Shown: positions 1-9,373, numbered from the stretch's first letter. The stretch: 64,000 nucleotides of DNA from Thaumarchaeota archaeon SCGC AAA007-O23 (GCA_000402075.1 ARWO01000032.1:124001-188000); one strand, 5' to 3'. Program-made: numbers and translations. The notes: generated by a model from the sequence alone, not told the origin.

Positions 1-1
1 T

Positions 2-787
2 GCAAAGTTTAGAACTGCAAGAAAAATATACGCAAAAATTCTAAAGGAAAGATTTCATGCAAAAAATCCTAAATCTTTACAGCTTAGATTTCATACTCAG
101 ACAAGTGGCGAATCATTAACAGCACAGCAGCCTGACAATAACATCGTTCGTGTGGCAGTACAAGCAATGGCTGCAGTTCTTGGTGGAACACAATCACTCC
201 ATACAAATTCAAGAGATGAAGCATTAGCACTACCTTCACAAGAGGCGGCAAAGATTGCATTACGGACACAGCAGATTATTGGATATGAGAGTGGGATAAC
301 AAAGACTGTTGATCCAATGGCTGGTTCATATTACATGGAATCACTTTGTGATGAAATTGAAGAACAAGTATGGGATTATCTCAAAAAAATTGATAAGATG
401 GGTGGTGCACTTAAGGCAATTGAGAAGGGATATTTCCAATCAGAAATTAGACAAAACGCGTATCGACTCAAGAAAGAAGTAGATAATGATCAACGTATAC
501 TAGTGGGTGTCAACAAATTTACTGAAAAATCTGAAAAGAAACAGAACCTCCTTCGAATAGACGATTCACTAGGAAAAAAACAGGAAAAAGCAATAAAACA
601 ACTTAGAAATTCACGTGATAATAAAAAAACAGAATACGCTTTATCAAAAATGCAGAAAGCTGCTGAAACTGACAAAAACTTGATGCCATTTATTTTAGAT
701 GCTGTGCTGACATATGCTACAACCGGTGAGATTAGTAATACACTCAGAGAAGTTTTTGGTGTATATAGACCAAAGGAGGTATTCTAA
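2..787 (+). CDS. Methylmalonyl-CoA mutase, large (catalytic) subunit, 3' part
   Basis: The open frame enters from the left edge and gives 261 residues of the TIM-barrel catalytic domain of methylmalonyl-CoA mutase. The stretches RFHTQTSG, LTAQQP and NNIVRVAVQAMAAVLGG, then SLHTNSRDEAL and DPMAGSYY, are typical of the family. The enzyme interconverts methylmalonyl-CoA and succinyl-CoA with the help of a separate B12-binding subunit. In thaumarchaea it belongs to the 3-hydroxypropionate/4-hydroxybutyrate cycle. The true start lies outside the window; the first in-frame ATG (152) is internal. The stop overlaps the next start as TAATGA, so translation with the epimerase is probably coupled. Confidence 0.95.
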   Translation, partial: AKFRTARKIYAKILKERFHAKNPKSLQLRFHTQTSGESLTAQQPDNNIVRVAVQAMAAVLGGTQSLHTNSRDEALALPSQEAAKIALRTQQIIGYESGITKTVDPMAGSYYMESLCDEIEEQVWDYLKKIDKMGGALKAIEKGYFQSEIRQNAYRLKKEVDNDQRILVGVNKFTEKSEKKQNLLRIDDSLGKKQEKAIKQLRNSRDNKKTEYALSKMQKAAETDKNLMPFILDAVLTYATTGEISNTLREVFGVYRPKEVF

Positions 788-1179
788 TGAAAATAAATCA
801 TGTTGCTATTGCAGTAGAAAATGTTGAGGATGCAGTTAAGACCTACCAAGATGCGCTTGATATCAAAAGTGTTGAATTTGAAACTGTAGAATCTGAGGGT
901 GTTAAAGTTGCAATACTTCATTTAGAAAATGCAAACATAGAACTTATGGAACCTACAAATGACTCAAGTCCTATAAGGAAGTTTTTAGAAAAACGTGGAA
1001 GTGGGTTACATCATATAGCTCTTGAAACTCCAAATATTGAAGGCGAGGTTTCGAGGATGGAAGGGTGTGGTATACAATTCTTGGGAAAAATTAGAGACGG
1101 TTCAGCTGGAACTAAAGTAACATTCATTCATCCGAAATCTCTGAATGGTGTTTTAACAGAGCTCTGTTCTAATGGATAG
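787..1179 (+). CDS. mce: Methylmalonyl-CoA epimerase
   Basis: A 130-residue vicinal-oxygen-chelate protein that should epimerise (S)- to (R)-methylmalonyl-CoA. It opens with INHVAIAVENVEDAVKTYQD, where His4 would be a metal ligand, has GSGLHHIALE with a second His near residue 76, and ends with HPKSLNGVLTELC, typical of the family. It overlaps the mutase stop codon, so the two steps of the 3HP/4HB cycle are encoded together. Length matches the family. A general glyoxalase role is possible from fold alone, but the neighbour makes epimerase very likely. Confidence 0.93.
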   Translation: MKINHVAIAVENVEDAVKTYQDALDIKSVEFETVESEGVKVAILHLENANIELMEPTNDSSPIRKFLEKRGSGLHHIALETPNIEGEVSRMEGCGIQFLGKIRDGSAGTKVTFIHPKSLNGVLTELCSNG

Positions 1180-1417
1180 CTGTGGTAGGAGTACAGAATA
1201 TCGTCACGGAAAGACATATGATGAATGTAAACAATTAGCCGAGGATTTTACTACTCAACTAAAGCCAAAAATCGGTGAAGATGGTAAGCTAGCATGGTCA
1301 GTCTTATTGGAAACTGTAAATCATGATGAATTGGTATACAAGCTTACCCTCAAATATCTTAGACGAGATGGATATGATATAGGAAATAGAGAAAATCCGG
1401 AAATTAAAAAACTCTGA
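1172..1417 (+). CDS. Conserved hypothetical protein, 81 aa, in the mutase operon
   Basis: A small soluble protein starting at an ATG that overlaps the end of the epimerase gene by 8 nt, which suggests co-translation. It has two N-terminal cysteine/charged segments (MDSCGRSTEYRHGKTYDEC) followed by a mixed alpha/beta body and no membrane segment. I do not recognise a domain. Position suggests it travels with the methylmalonyl-CoA genes, but there is no direct evidence for a role in that pathway. Confidence 0.7.
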   Translation: MDSCGRSTEYRHGKTYDECKQLAEDFTTQLKPKIGEDGKLAWSVLLETVNHDELVYKLTLKYLRRDGYDIGNRENPEIKKL

Positions 1418-1418
1418 C

Positions 1419-1955
1419 TCACATCATTTTTAGCAAATCAGACGAGGTAATTATTCCTATAATTTTGGAATTTTTTTCTACAAGAACACAACCAGAAATT
1501 CTAGTTAATTGTGATAGTGCATTTGCAGGGAATTCAAAATCAATTACAGGTGGCTTTGGGTTCATCACATTTTTAATTTTAGTGTCCTTACGCTCTGTGT
1601 ATTCATTAACAATATCAATAGTAACTAATCCCTTTAGTTCACCTTCATCAAAAACTGGTATCTGATCAATTGTTTTTTCATGCATTTTTTTTCCTGCTTC
1701 ACGGATGGTGTTACTAGGTACTAGTCTAACTATTTTTTCACTACAGATATCACCTGCTTTACGCGTTGATGTTTGGCCTTCAAGTTTTGCTAAACTTTCA
1801 AAAATTTTCTTTGCAGTGTTGTATGATGGCTTGCATCTCCCTGATTCTATTTGGTTTATCATGGACGTGCTAACACCAGTCATAATAGCCAACTTTTTTT
1901 GCGTCATGTTCAGCTTTTTTCTTTCTTCCTTTATCGTTTCCAGGCTTGGTAGCAT
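1419..1955 (-). CDS. XRE-type HTH regulator with a C-terminal CBS-domain pair
   Basis: Residues about 4-60 form a classic lambda-repressor-like helix-turn-helix (TQKKLAIMTGVSTSMINQIE). Residues about 70-178 form two CBS repeats (VPSNTIREAGKKMHEK and KGLVTIDIVNEY, then the second repeat ending ISGCVLVEKNSKIIGIITSSDLLKMM). CBS pairs usually bind adenosyl compounds such as AMP, ATP or SAM, so this is probably an energy- or metabolite-sensing transcription factor. It converges on the mutase operon with only 1 nt between stops and lies downstream of ppdK on the same strand. The target genes are unknown. Confidence 0.88.
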   Translation of the reverse strand: MLPSLETIKEERKKLNMTQKKLAIMTGVSTSMINQIESGRCKPSYNTAKKIFESLAKLEGQTSTRKAGDICSEKIVRLVPSNTIREAGKKMHEKTIDQIPVFDEGELKGLVTIDIVNEYTERKDTKIKNVMNPKPPVIDFEFPANALSQLTRISGCVLVEKNSKIIGIITSSDLLKMM

Positions 1956-2005
1956 AATTATCTACTAAACTTTCATTATAAAAATTTTAGTATTACTTAA
2001 CAGCA

Positions 2006-2428
2006 TTATTTTTTTGATTTTTTAGTTTTCTTTTGTTCAATAACAGCTTGTGCGGCTGCAAGTATTGCAGTGGGAATTCTGTATGGTGATGCACTGACAT
2101 ATGAGACATCTGCGGCATGACAGAATTTGACTGAGTTTGGATCTCCTCCATGTTCGCCACAGATTCCAATTTCCAGATTTTTTTGTACTGATCTTCCACG
2201 TTCTATTCCAATTTTCATGAGATCTCCAACACCATTTTCATCAATAGATTGGAATGGGCTTATCTCTACCAGACCTTTATCCATATAATCACCAAGGAAT
2301 TTTCCTTCTACATCCTCTCTGCTGAAGCTAAACACACCTTGTGTCAAATCATTTGTTCCAAAACTGAAGAATTCTGCGGTGTAAGCTAATTCATCTGATG
2401 TCAGACATGCACGAACAACTTCCAACAT
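2006..2428 (-). CDS. ppdK: Pyruvate, phosphate dikinase, C-terminal part (after frameshift)
   Basis: This piece continues the PPDK PEP/pyruvate-binding TIM barrel: LEVVRACLTSDELA, EFFSFGTNDLTQGVFSFSR and GICGEHGGDPNSVKFCH, the last holding the catalytic Cys. The family reads straight from the 2440-4611 piece into this one. In this frame sense codons continue upstream of the ATG (K-I-N-F-G-T-M), so the ATG at 2428 is internal rather than a real start. Adding one A to the A4 run at 2443-2446 joins both parts into a normal-length enzyme of about 870 residues. The C-terminus is Lys-rich. Confidence 0.85.
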   Translation of the reverse strand: MLEVVRACLTSDELAYTAEFFSFGTNDLTQGVFSFSREDVEGKFLGDYMDKGLVEISPFQSIDENGVGDLMKIGIERGRSVQKNLEIGICGEHGGDPNSVKFCHAADVSYVSASPYRIPTAILAAAQAVIEQKKTKKSKK

Positions 2429-2439
2429 TGTTCCAAAAT

Positions 2440-4611
2440 TTATTTTGAATTTAATCCTGTATTTTTTTCCATGTCTGATTTTACATTATTATAAATTGAC
2501 TTGATGTGATTGAGTTCTGCAATGCTGCTAACTTGTGGTATCATGATTTGTGGTTTTGCATTGATCTTTTTCTTTACAAGCTCTGCTGTTGCCTCAAATA
2601 CAGCTTTAATCTGCATTTCATAAATTTCCGGGCTTGTAATCCCAAGTCTGACGCCACGATGTCCCATCATCGGGTTAACTTCCTCTAATTCCTTAGATCT
2701 AGCCAAAACTTTTTTATTTTTTGAGGATGGTAAAAATTCGTGTAGAGGTGGATCTAATAGTCTGATTGTGACTTTGTATCCCTCCATTGCTTTTAGAATT
2801 CCTATGAAATCAGATTTTTGTAATTTTTGTAGTTTTTCTAAAATTTCTTGTCTCTCTTTTGGCTTTTTTGCCATGATCATTTTTACAAATAGTTTAATCC
2901 TGTCTTTTTCATTGAACATTCTTTCTGTCCTACACAATCCAATTCCTTCTGCTCCATACTCTCTTGCAAGTTTTGCAGCATTTGGTGTATCAGCATTTGC
3001 ACGTATTCCTAATTTTTTTATTTTTTGAGCCCAGCCAAGAATTGTTTCAAAGTCTTTTGTCTTCTTTGGTTTTACTGTTGGCACATTACCGATAAAGACC
3101 GTACCAGTAGTACCGTCTATTGTTATTTCATCCATCTCCTTCACAATTATTCCATTTGCTTTGCATCTGTCATGCTCTTCATCAATCTTTAATTCGTTAC
3201 ATCCTACGATACACGATTTACCCATTCCTCGTGATACTATTGCAGCATGTGATGTTTTTCCACCAAGACTTGTTAAAATTCCCTGTGATGGATAGAATGC
3301 TGGAACATCTTCAGGTTTTGTTTCTTTTCTAATCAAAATTACTTTTTTGCCAGACTCACCTAATTCCATTGCTTTTTTCACATCAAAAATTGCAATTCCA
3401 TTTGCAGCACCAGGTGATGCCGCAATTCCTTTTGCTAGTTGTTTGAATTGTTTAGCCTTTTTTTCATCTATAGTGTTATGTAATAATGCCTCTAATTGCT
3501 CTGCAGGAATTCTTAATAAAGATCTATTCTTGTCAATTAATTTCTCTTTTACCATGTCGACAGATGTTTTTACGTAACCTTGTGCAGCCATTTTTGCACC
3601 TCTTGTCTGAAGTAAATAGAATTTTCCCTGTTCAACAGTAAACTCTATGTCTTGCACTTCTTTGAAGTGGTTTTCCAATTTTGTACATGCATTATTTAGT
3701 TCCTTATACGATTGTGGCATTTCTTTTTTTAACTCAACAATTTCTTTTCCAGTTCTTACACCTGCAACAACATCTTCACCCTGTGCATTAGTGAGATATT
3801 CACCTTCAAGTTCTTTTTTCCCGTTAGCTCCACTTCTAGTAAATACAACACCCGTTGCACTGTCATCTCCCATGTTACCAAAGACCATCGTAACAACATT
3901 AACAGCTGTCCCATCTGCAATATCTTTTGTAATTTTACTTTCTCGTCTGTATTTCACTGCTCTCTCACCCATCCAACTTTTGAAGACAGCCTCAATTGCT
4001 AATCTAAGCTGTTCATTAGGCGTGTCAGGGAATTTTCTTTTTGTATGTTTTTCACATATTTTCTTATACTTTGAAACTATGTTTTTTAACGATTTGACAT
4101 TTAATTTACTATCATCTTTTACTTTTTGTTTTTTCTTTGCAGCCTCTAAAACTTTGTCAAATTTTTTATCATTTACTCCAAATACGACTTTTCCAAATAA
4201 TTGAATAAATCTTCTATACGAATCCCATGAAAATCTAGGATTCTTTGTTTGTTCTGCAAACCCTTCTACTGTCTTTTCATTTAATCCTAAATTCAAAATT
4301 GTATCCATCATTCCTGGCATAGAAATTGCAGCACCTGATCTAACTGAGACTAGTAATGGATTTTTTATAGAATTCCATTTTTTATTTGTCTTTTTTTCCA
4401 TTTTAGCAATATTTTTCATTACTAAAGGCATTACATCTTTTGGAAGTTTTTTTCCATTTTCATAATATTTGTTGCAAACTTCTGTTGTGATTGTAAATCC
4501 AGGAGGTACAGGAAGTTTGAGTCTTGTCATTTCACTTAGACCGGCACCCTTACCACCCAACAACATTCTGTTTTTGCTGTCTGCATCCTCAAACGCATAG
4601 ATCGATTTCAT
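2440..4611 (-). CDS. ppdK: Pyruvate, phosphate dikinase, N-terminal and central part (frameshifted gene)
   Basis: PPDK interconverts pyruvate + ATP + Pi and PEP + AMP + PPi and feeds gluconeogenesis. The ATP-grasp domain starts with LLGGKGAGLSEMTRLKLPVPPGF and contains SVRSGAAISMPGMMDTILNLGL. The phosphohistidine domain has GGKTSHAAIVSRGMGKSCIVGC with the catalytic His, and the barrel begins with LGIRANADTP and LCRTERMF. The frame stops at TAA just after TGLNSK, well short of the family's usual end, and the missing part follows in another frame. Triosephosphate isomerase lies directly upstream on the same strand, which fits a gluconeogenic role. Confidence 0.92.
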   Translation of the reverse strand: MKSIYAFEDADSKNRMLLGGKGAGLSEMTRLKLPVPPGFTITTEVCNKYYENGKKLPKDVMPLVMKNIAKMEKKTNKKWNSIKNPLLVSVRSGAAISMPGMMDTILNLGLNEKTVEGFAEQTKNPRFSWDSYRRFIQLFGKVVFGVNDKKFDKVLEAAKKKQKVKDDSKLNVKSLKNIVSKYKKICEKHTKRKFPDTPNEQLRLAIEAVFKSWMGERAVKYRRESKITKDIADGTAVNVVTMVFGNMGDDSATGVVFTRSGANGKKELEGEYLTNAQGEDVVAGVRTGKEIVELKKEMPQSYKELNNACTKLENHFKEVQDIEFTVEQGKFYLLQTRGAKMAAQGYVKTSVDMVKEKLIDKNRSLLRIPAEQLEALLHNTIDEKKAKQFKQLAKGIAASPGAANGIAIFDVKKAMELGESGKKVILIRKETKPEDVPAFYPSQGILTSLGGKTSHAAIVSRGMGKSCIVGCNELKIDEEHDRCKANGIIVKEMDEITIDGTTGTVFIGNVPTVKPKKTKDFETILGWAQKIKKLGIRANADTPNAAKLAREYGAEGIGLCRTERMFNEKDRIKLFVKMIMAKKPKERQEILEKLQKLQKSDFIGILKAMEGYKVTIRLLDPPLHEFLPSSKNKKVLARSKELEEVNPMMGHRGVRLGITSPEIYEMQIKAVFEATAELVKKKINAKPQIMIPQVSSIAELNHIKSIYNNVKSDMEKNTGLNSK

Positions 4612-4648
4612 TGTTATCGCTAGATTATCAAATCAAATTGAGCCGTTT

Positions 4649-5305
4649 TTAAAGGATTGCCTTAGCAAATCCTTCAATATCTTTATTCCAATTTCTGGAT
4701 TTGACAATTCCACTTGCAACCAGAATTCCATGTGAGCCTAATTCAATTGCACGTTCAACATCATCAGATGTTACAATTCCTGCACCACAAAGAAGCTTTG
4801 TTGAATTCCTTGCTTTTTTTACAGCCAATAGTGATTTTGTAATCAGTTCAGGCCGTTCATTAGAAATCGCTCTACCAGTACCGATTAATTCTGGCGGTTC
4901 AATTGCAATGTATGTAGGGTTTAGTTTTGCATATTTTTCCGCCTCACGCACGTTTTTTACGCAAACAACTGTTTTCATTTTTAATTTTTTGAGTCTTTTA
5001 ACTAGGTTTATGATTTCTTTAGACGAAATTCTATGTTCACTGTGATTAATTAGTGCACCATTAACTTTGGATTTTTTTACGATTTCAGGAATCATGTATC
5101 CAGTAGTACTTCCAATTTTGGCATCATCAAGATGTTGTGCAAACACAAGTAATTTTGATTTCTTTATTGATGCTAATAGATGATGAGGTGGAGCTATTGC
5201 AATTTGAATTTTGTATTTTTTTGAAATTTTTTCTGCAATCTGAGAAAGTTTGTTAATCTTTTCACCAGAAATTTCATTATAGTTTTTACAGTTAATTATG
5301 AACAT
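4649..5305 (-). CDS. tpiA: Triosephosphate isomerase, archaeal short type
   Basis: Interconverts glyceraldehyde-3-phosphate and dihydroxyacetone phosphate. I place the start at the ATG at 5305 because the family begins with the strand FIINCKNY; an upstream in-frame extension would overlap the preceding gene. This gives about 218 residues, the short archaeal form. The catalytic Lys (NCKNY), His (INHSEHR) and Glu (AIEPPELIGTG) are all present, as is the phosphate-binding GAGIVTSDD and LVASGIVKS. The start follows the PQ-loop gene stop by 1 nt, so both are probably in one operon with polB upstream. Confidence 0.94.
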   Translation of the reverse strand: MFIINCKNYNEISGEKINKLSQIAEKISKKYKIQIAIAPPHHLLASIKKSKLLVFAQHLDDAKIGSTTGYMIPEIVKKSKVNGALINHSEHRISSKEIINLVKRLKKLKMKTVVCVKNVREAEKYAKLNPTYIAIEPPELIGTGRAISNERPELITKSLLAVKKARNSTKLLCGAGIVTSDDVERAIELGSHGILVASGIVKSRNWNKDIEGFAKAIL

Positions 5306-5306
5306 C

Positions 5307-5597
5307 CTATTCACTTGTTGTCTGAGCAACCTTCTCATATTTTAATTTCATAGATAATACAATCATCGTTAAAACCATTGCAGCTATATTAACGCCCATA
5401 ATGTAAACATCATCCAAAGCAATTCCATAAACTAACCACAAGGCTGCACCAGCAAAAATTAGGATCATTAGATATGATGAAACATCATTCAGCCTTTTGG
5501 TTTTGTAGCCCCTAGCAATTTGTGGGACCCAGCCTGATAGAATTAAGATGCCGGCTACGATACCGATTATTCCCATCGTTGTTTCGTCTAATTCCAT
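5307..5597 (-). CDS. SemiSWEET-like PQ-loop membrane protein
   Basis: A 96-residue protein with three predicted helices (about residues 8-26, 41-60, 64-84) and the PQ-loop motif GWVPQIARGYKTKR followed by DVSSYLM. This is the layout of the MtN3/semiSWEET family, whose bacterial members work as dimers to move sugars. The substrate here cannot be read from sequence. It sits between polB and tpiA on the same strand with gaps of 6 nt and 1 nt, so it is part of that transcription unit. Confidence 0.82.
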   Translation of the reverse strand: MELDETTMGIIGIVAGILILSGWVPQIARGYKTKRLNDVSSYLMILIFAGAALWLVYGIALDDVYIMGVNIAAMVLTMIVLSMKLKYEKVAQTTSE

Positions 5598-5603
5598 TTT
5601 ATT

Positions 5604-8162
5604 TTAATTCCAAAAGAATTGTTCAAGTCCAGTTTGTTTTGGTTTTCCTAAAATTGTATCAAAATCCAAGTCCATTGATGATGTTAGCTGGTCTAGTGTC
5701 CTTTCCATAAATTCCATATATTTTGATGTGTCAATCTCGCTTTTGCGTGCCATTTCAATTGGTCTGACTCCAGGCTTGTTTAATATTTTGACATATGATA
5801 TTTTGTCTCCTTTTTTTATTTCTCTGATCGACTCTAATTGTTTTGCTGCACGAATATGTTGTGGCACCGTTTTTGTATATTCTTTTGGTGCTTTGCTTAA
5901 ATTTACATTGAAAGCCAGATCTTGCAATGGTATTTCTTTAGCTTGCACCTTTCTTGCACATTCAGTAATCTTGTCAGAAATTTTATTTTTTGCCCTTTTG
6001 AATTCCTCAGCTGTTTTAATTTCAGATAGTATGTCAAGCAACTCGTAAAACAATGTTTTGATAAATGCCGGTGTATGTGATTTCTTTCCCGTTAGACCCT
6101 TAACATCTACTTTACCATTTTTTGTAACACCAAGATAATTCTTTTTTCTTCCGCTTAATACAACATATCTGTATTCTTTCTCAATTTCTAATTCTACATT
6201 ATGGTCCATCTTTGCTTTAGTAATTATATCCTCAACCTGCTTGGAAGTAGGTTTCTTCACAAACAGTGAATCAGTATCTCCGTATAGAACTTCAATTCCA
6301 GATTCTTTACAATTGTTAATAGTACTTAGAATAATATGTCTGCCTGTTGCAGTTGTTGCCTCTGCCGCAGGCAAAAAGTATAATGGAAAAATCTCTGCAC
6401 CCATAACTCCATAGCTTGCATTTAGTATTACCTTAAGCGCTTGGCTTACAACAGTAAAAAGTTGCTTCTCCTCAACCGTGAGCGTGTCCTTTTTTGCCAT
6501 ATTTTTGTAATAGTTTACTCTCAAATCCCTCAATGAGCCAATTAGTACAGATGTTAAACCATTTCTTTTGGTGCAGACCCAGTGATTTGTTTGAGGTATA
6601 GTATTTTTCTTACACGCATCATGTGAGCATCTTACAGTTTCATATGATAGATTTTTCACTTTTATAATACTGGGGTACAGACTTGCAAAATCCATAACCG
6701 TAACGTCAAAATGTATTCCCTCTACTGGCTCAACTACTAAACCACCTCGAAATTTCTTGTCTTTTATTACTGCCTCATTTATTACATTAGATGATTTAGC
6801 GTCAAGTTCTTGCCTTCTTGGAATTAAAATTCCATTTTGTCTGTGTTCATAATATAGTAAGCTACGAATCCATTGTGAAACACCCATCCTAGATATGTCA
6901 TCAATTGGCATTCTTGCAATTCTGCTAATTACAATAAGCAAATTCATCAACAAATCATTGTTAAAGCCAGTTAGGTTGTACGTTAACCTAGCATCATTTT
7001 GGCAATAGTTTGCAGTTTGATATAGCGTTAAATCATTAAGCTCAACACCATAATCGATTTTCTCTTCACCAAGTAAGCCTTTTGATACACTGTTGAGCGA
7101 AAAATCACTATACTTTTGACCAAAAGCATAGATTTGAAATGCTCGGTTGGACATAGTTCTATACAAATCAAGATGCACACCATCAGTTAGTGTAGCTGAG
7201 TCCCTCATCATGTATAACGGATTTTTTTGTCTGTCAATTCCAAGTCTGCTAGCACGGTTATACAGATACGGTAAATCAAATCCATCACCATTGTATGTGA
7301 TAAGTAATGGATATTTTTTCATCAGTTCAAATGTATCTAATATCATTTCCTTTTCTTTTGTTTCTTCATAAAATACGATCTTGACACCTGGTAATAGTTC
7401 ATTTACACCTTCTTCAATTCCACTTTTCCGTAAAACAAAAACTTGTTTTAATCCATCACTACCCTCAAAACCTACAGCTGTGATTCTTTTTTCCGCAATT
7501 TTTGGATCTGGGATACGGCCAATCTCTGATTCGACTTCAATATCTAGACTAATCCTCTTGATCTTTGGTATAGGCTGATTGAGAAGGTTTGCCCATTGTG
7601 AGACATGTTCATCAAATTGTTTTGGGTCTGGTAAGTTGGTATCACTCTGTTTATCTAATAACATACTCTTTAATGATAATTTAGTTTCATCAGAAATTTC
7701 TAAATCATATGGAACAACAGCATCATTCTCAATTTTGTAATATTTACCAACAATCAGTGAACTATCGTAAAGATAACTTTCATAATATTTTATATCAGAT
7801 TCCCAAGTGTCGATTAAGTTTCTAATACTTTTGCTTGTTTGTGTGCCACCAATTGCTAAGGGATCTTGGACTAATATTTTTGATACATCAATTGGTTTAT
7901 CATGTAATATGTCCAGCAGTTTAACTTGTTTTATCTCAATAACGTCATCCCGCTCAGAAATTTCAATTGGTATCTCATCTGGTGATAGTTTGGAATAACA
8001 GTATGGCTTGTGCCCTGATTTGTCTGCCCATAAAAAAATTCTTTGAGATACTGGTTCATAGAATTTTAAAATTGCTGCATGTTTTTGGATATTGTATGTA
8101 GCAGAGATTAATAATCCATATGGCATATTTTCCGTTTTATTTTCTTCCTGCTGGTTTGACAT
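5604..8162 (-). CDS. polB: Family B DNA polymerase
   Basis: An 852-residue replicative-type polymerase. The proofreading exonuclease motifs are LDIEVESE (about residue 207), YNGDGFDLPYL (about 290) and YCQNDARLTY (about 386). The polymerase motifs are DFASLYPSII (A, about 491), KVILNASYG (B, about 577) and YGDTDSLFV (C, about 627). A Cys cluster follows motif A (CSHDACKKN...WVC). The extreme C-terminus QTGLEQFF is a perfect PCNA-interacting box (QxxLxxFF). It begins just upstream of, and in the same direction as, dCMP deaminase, linking DNA synthesis with nucleotide supply. Confidence 0.97.
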   Translation of the reverse strand: MSNQQEENKTENMPYGLLISATYNIQKHAAILKFYEPVSQRIFLWADKSGHKPYCYSKLSPDEIPIEISERDDVIEIKQVKLLDILHDKPIDVSKILVQDPLAIGGTQTSKSIRNLIDTWESDIKYYESYLYDSSLIVGKYYKIENDAVVPYDLEISDETKLSLKSMLLDKQSDTNLPDPKQFDEHVSQWANLLNQPIPKIKRISLDIEVESEIGRIPDPKIAEKRITAVGFEGSDGLKQVFVLRKSGIEEGVNELLPGVKIVFYEETKEKEMILDTFELMKKYPLLITYNGDGFDLPYLYNRASRLGIDRQKNPLYMMRDSATLTDGVHLDLYRTMSNRAFQIYAFGQKYSDFSLNSVSKGLLGEEKIDYGVELNDLTLYQTANYCQNDARLTYNLTGFNNDLLMNLLIVISRIARMPIDDISRMGVSQWIRSLLYYEHRQNGILIPRRQELDAKSSNVINEAVIKDKKFRGGLVVEPVEGIHFDVTVMDFASLYPSIIKVKNLSYETVRCSHDACKKNTIPQTNHWVCTKRNGLTSVLIGSLRDLRVNYYKNMAKKDTLTVEEKQLFTVVSQALKVILNASYGVMGAEIFPLYFLPAAEATTATGRHIILSTINNCKESGIEVLYGDTDSLFVKKPTSKQVEDIITKAKMDHNVELEIEKEYRYVVLSGRKKNYLGVTKNGKVDVKGLTGKKSHTPAFIKTLFYELLDILSEIKTAEEFKRAKNKISDKITECARKVQAKEIPLQDLAFNVNLSKAPKEYTKTVPQHIRAAKQLESIREIKKGDKISYVKILNKPGVRPIEMARKSEIDTSKYMEFMERTLDQLTSSMDLDFDTILGKPKQTGLEQFFWN

Positions 8163-8163
8163 T

Positions 8164-8676
8164 TTACAAATTTAGTAATGATTTTGTCCAGTATTGAATT
8201 TTGTTTTTATCCAGCATTTCAATAGAAATACCTGATTCCTTAATCAGATCAAAATCAGTCTCAGGATAAGTATTAAGGCATATTATTTTTTTAATTCCAA
8301 TGGTAATTGCCATTTTACTGCATTCTAAGCATGGAACAAATGTGCTATACAAAATTGCATCCTTATTACCTGCTTCAATGCCCAAAATTGCACAGTGCAT
8401 TATTGCGTTAGATTCGGCATGGTTGCAAATGCATCGATCAAGTGAAGCACCAGATTTAATTTTTCCATCCATCCTATCTTGGCATCTTTTACATCCACCC
8501 TCAAAACAGTTTTTGATTCCAGGTGGAGTTCCATTATAACCCGTAGCAATTTGTCTGTGGTTCCGAACTATTACCGCACCAACCTTTCGTGTCATGCAGT
8601 TTGAACGTAATTTAGCCAATTCAGCTTGTAACATGAAATATTCATCCCATGATGGTCTTTCAAACTGTGTTGGCAC
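8164..8676 (-). CDS. Deoxycytidylate (dCMP) deaminase family protein
   Basis: 170 residues with the zinc deaminase signature: CNHAESNAI supplies the His ligand and catalytic Glu, and PCLECSK supplies two Cys ligands. An additional Cys/His-rich insert (CFEGGCKRCQDR) is typical of dCMP deaminases, which use a second zinc site. The reaction turns dCMP into dUMP for dTTP synthesis. The stop is 1 nt from the polB start, so the two are almost certainly co-transcribed. The related ComEB name is used for bacterial homologues. Confidence 0.93.
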   Translation of the reverse strand: MPTQFERPSWDEYFMLQAELAKLRSNCMTRKVGAVIVRNHRQIATGYNGTPPGIKNCFEGGCKRCQDRMDGKIKSGASLDRCICNHAESNAIMHCAILGIEAGNKDAILYSTFVPCLECSKMAITIGIKKIICLNTYPETDFDLIKESGISIEMLDKNKIQYWTKSLLNL

Positions 8677-8737
8677 GAAGATGTTTTCATATTCTCCAAT
8701 ATATCATTATGAAAAGTAATGTTAGTAATTTCATATG

Positions 8738-8745
8738 TTATATAG
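8738..8745 (+). promoter_or_regulatory. TATA box for the gene at 8771
   Basis: TTATATAG centred about 29 nt before the ATG at 8771, in the short gap between divergent genes. The spacing fits an archaeal TBP site driving a leaderless or nearly leaderless transcript. This supports ATG 8771 as the start. Confidence 0.5.
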
Positions 8746-8770
8746 GGTAAAAATATGAATCTGACCGTCA

Positions 8771-9373
8771 ATGGGAAGAAGAGCAAGAGAAGAGAGACAA
8801 GAAAAACGAGAAGATTACGCTGCTAAAATATCTAAGAATAAGCGCAAAACTAATCTCATGGCTACTGGACTTTTAGCATTAATTGCAGTGATTGTTGGAT
8901 ATTCAATATTTCTCTTCATGACACAAGTTGATACTAGTGGTGCACTTGGTGCGCCAGACGGTTCAGGAAGATTGGGTGATGAGCATGAACATGCCTCCTT
9001 ACTTGTAAGAATTTTTGGCGACAAACTTGACTTTTCTAGTCCAGCCTACCAAATCAAAAGTAGTTGGATCCACTTTGAGGATAGTGATGGTACTACCATT
9101 CATAGACACTCATCAGGAGTAACGCTTGGCTATTTGTTTAATGGTATGGGTTTTACTGTTAACGATGAATGTTTTGCATTTCCAGATGGAAGAGAATTTT
9201 GTACTAACGAAGATTATTCACTCAAGTATTACATTAACCACCAATCTGTAGGCAATATCTATGATCATGTTCTTGAAGATGATGATCGAATTTTAATTTC
9301 ATTTGGTCCTGAAACACCTGAAGAAATTGAAGAGCAATTAATTGAACTTGATTCACAAATAATTAAAGGATGA
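8771..9373 (+). CDS. Membrane-anchored hypothetical protein with a His-rich outer domain
   Basis: 200 residues: a very basic N-terminus (GRRAREERQEKR), one hydrophobic helix at about residues 31-51, and a likely extracytoplasmic domain. The outer domain is rich in His and acidic residues (DEHEHASLL, DGTTIHRHSSG, DECFAFPDGREFC) and ends in a long acidic helix. The two Cys near residues 137 and 147 could form a disulphide. I do not recognise the family. His/Asp richness makes metal binding possible, but this is inference only. Confidence 0.75.
   Translation: MGRRAREERQEKREDYAAKISKNKRKTNLMATGLLALIAVIVGYSIFLFMTQVDTSGALGAPDGSGRLGDEHEHASLLVRIFGDKLDFSSPAYQIKSSWIHFEDSDGTTIHRHSSGVTLGYLFNGMGFTVNDECFAFPDGREFCTNEDYSLKYYINHQSVGNIYDHVLEDDDRILISFGPETPEEIEEQLIELDSQIIKG

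Noticed and set aside
3647..4204. A 185-codon open frame antisense to ppdK
   Set aside because: Composition is that of a complement shadow (Ser/Leu/Phe-rich), with no support.
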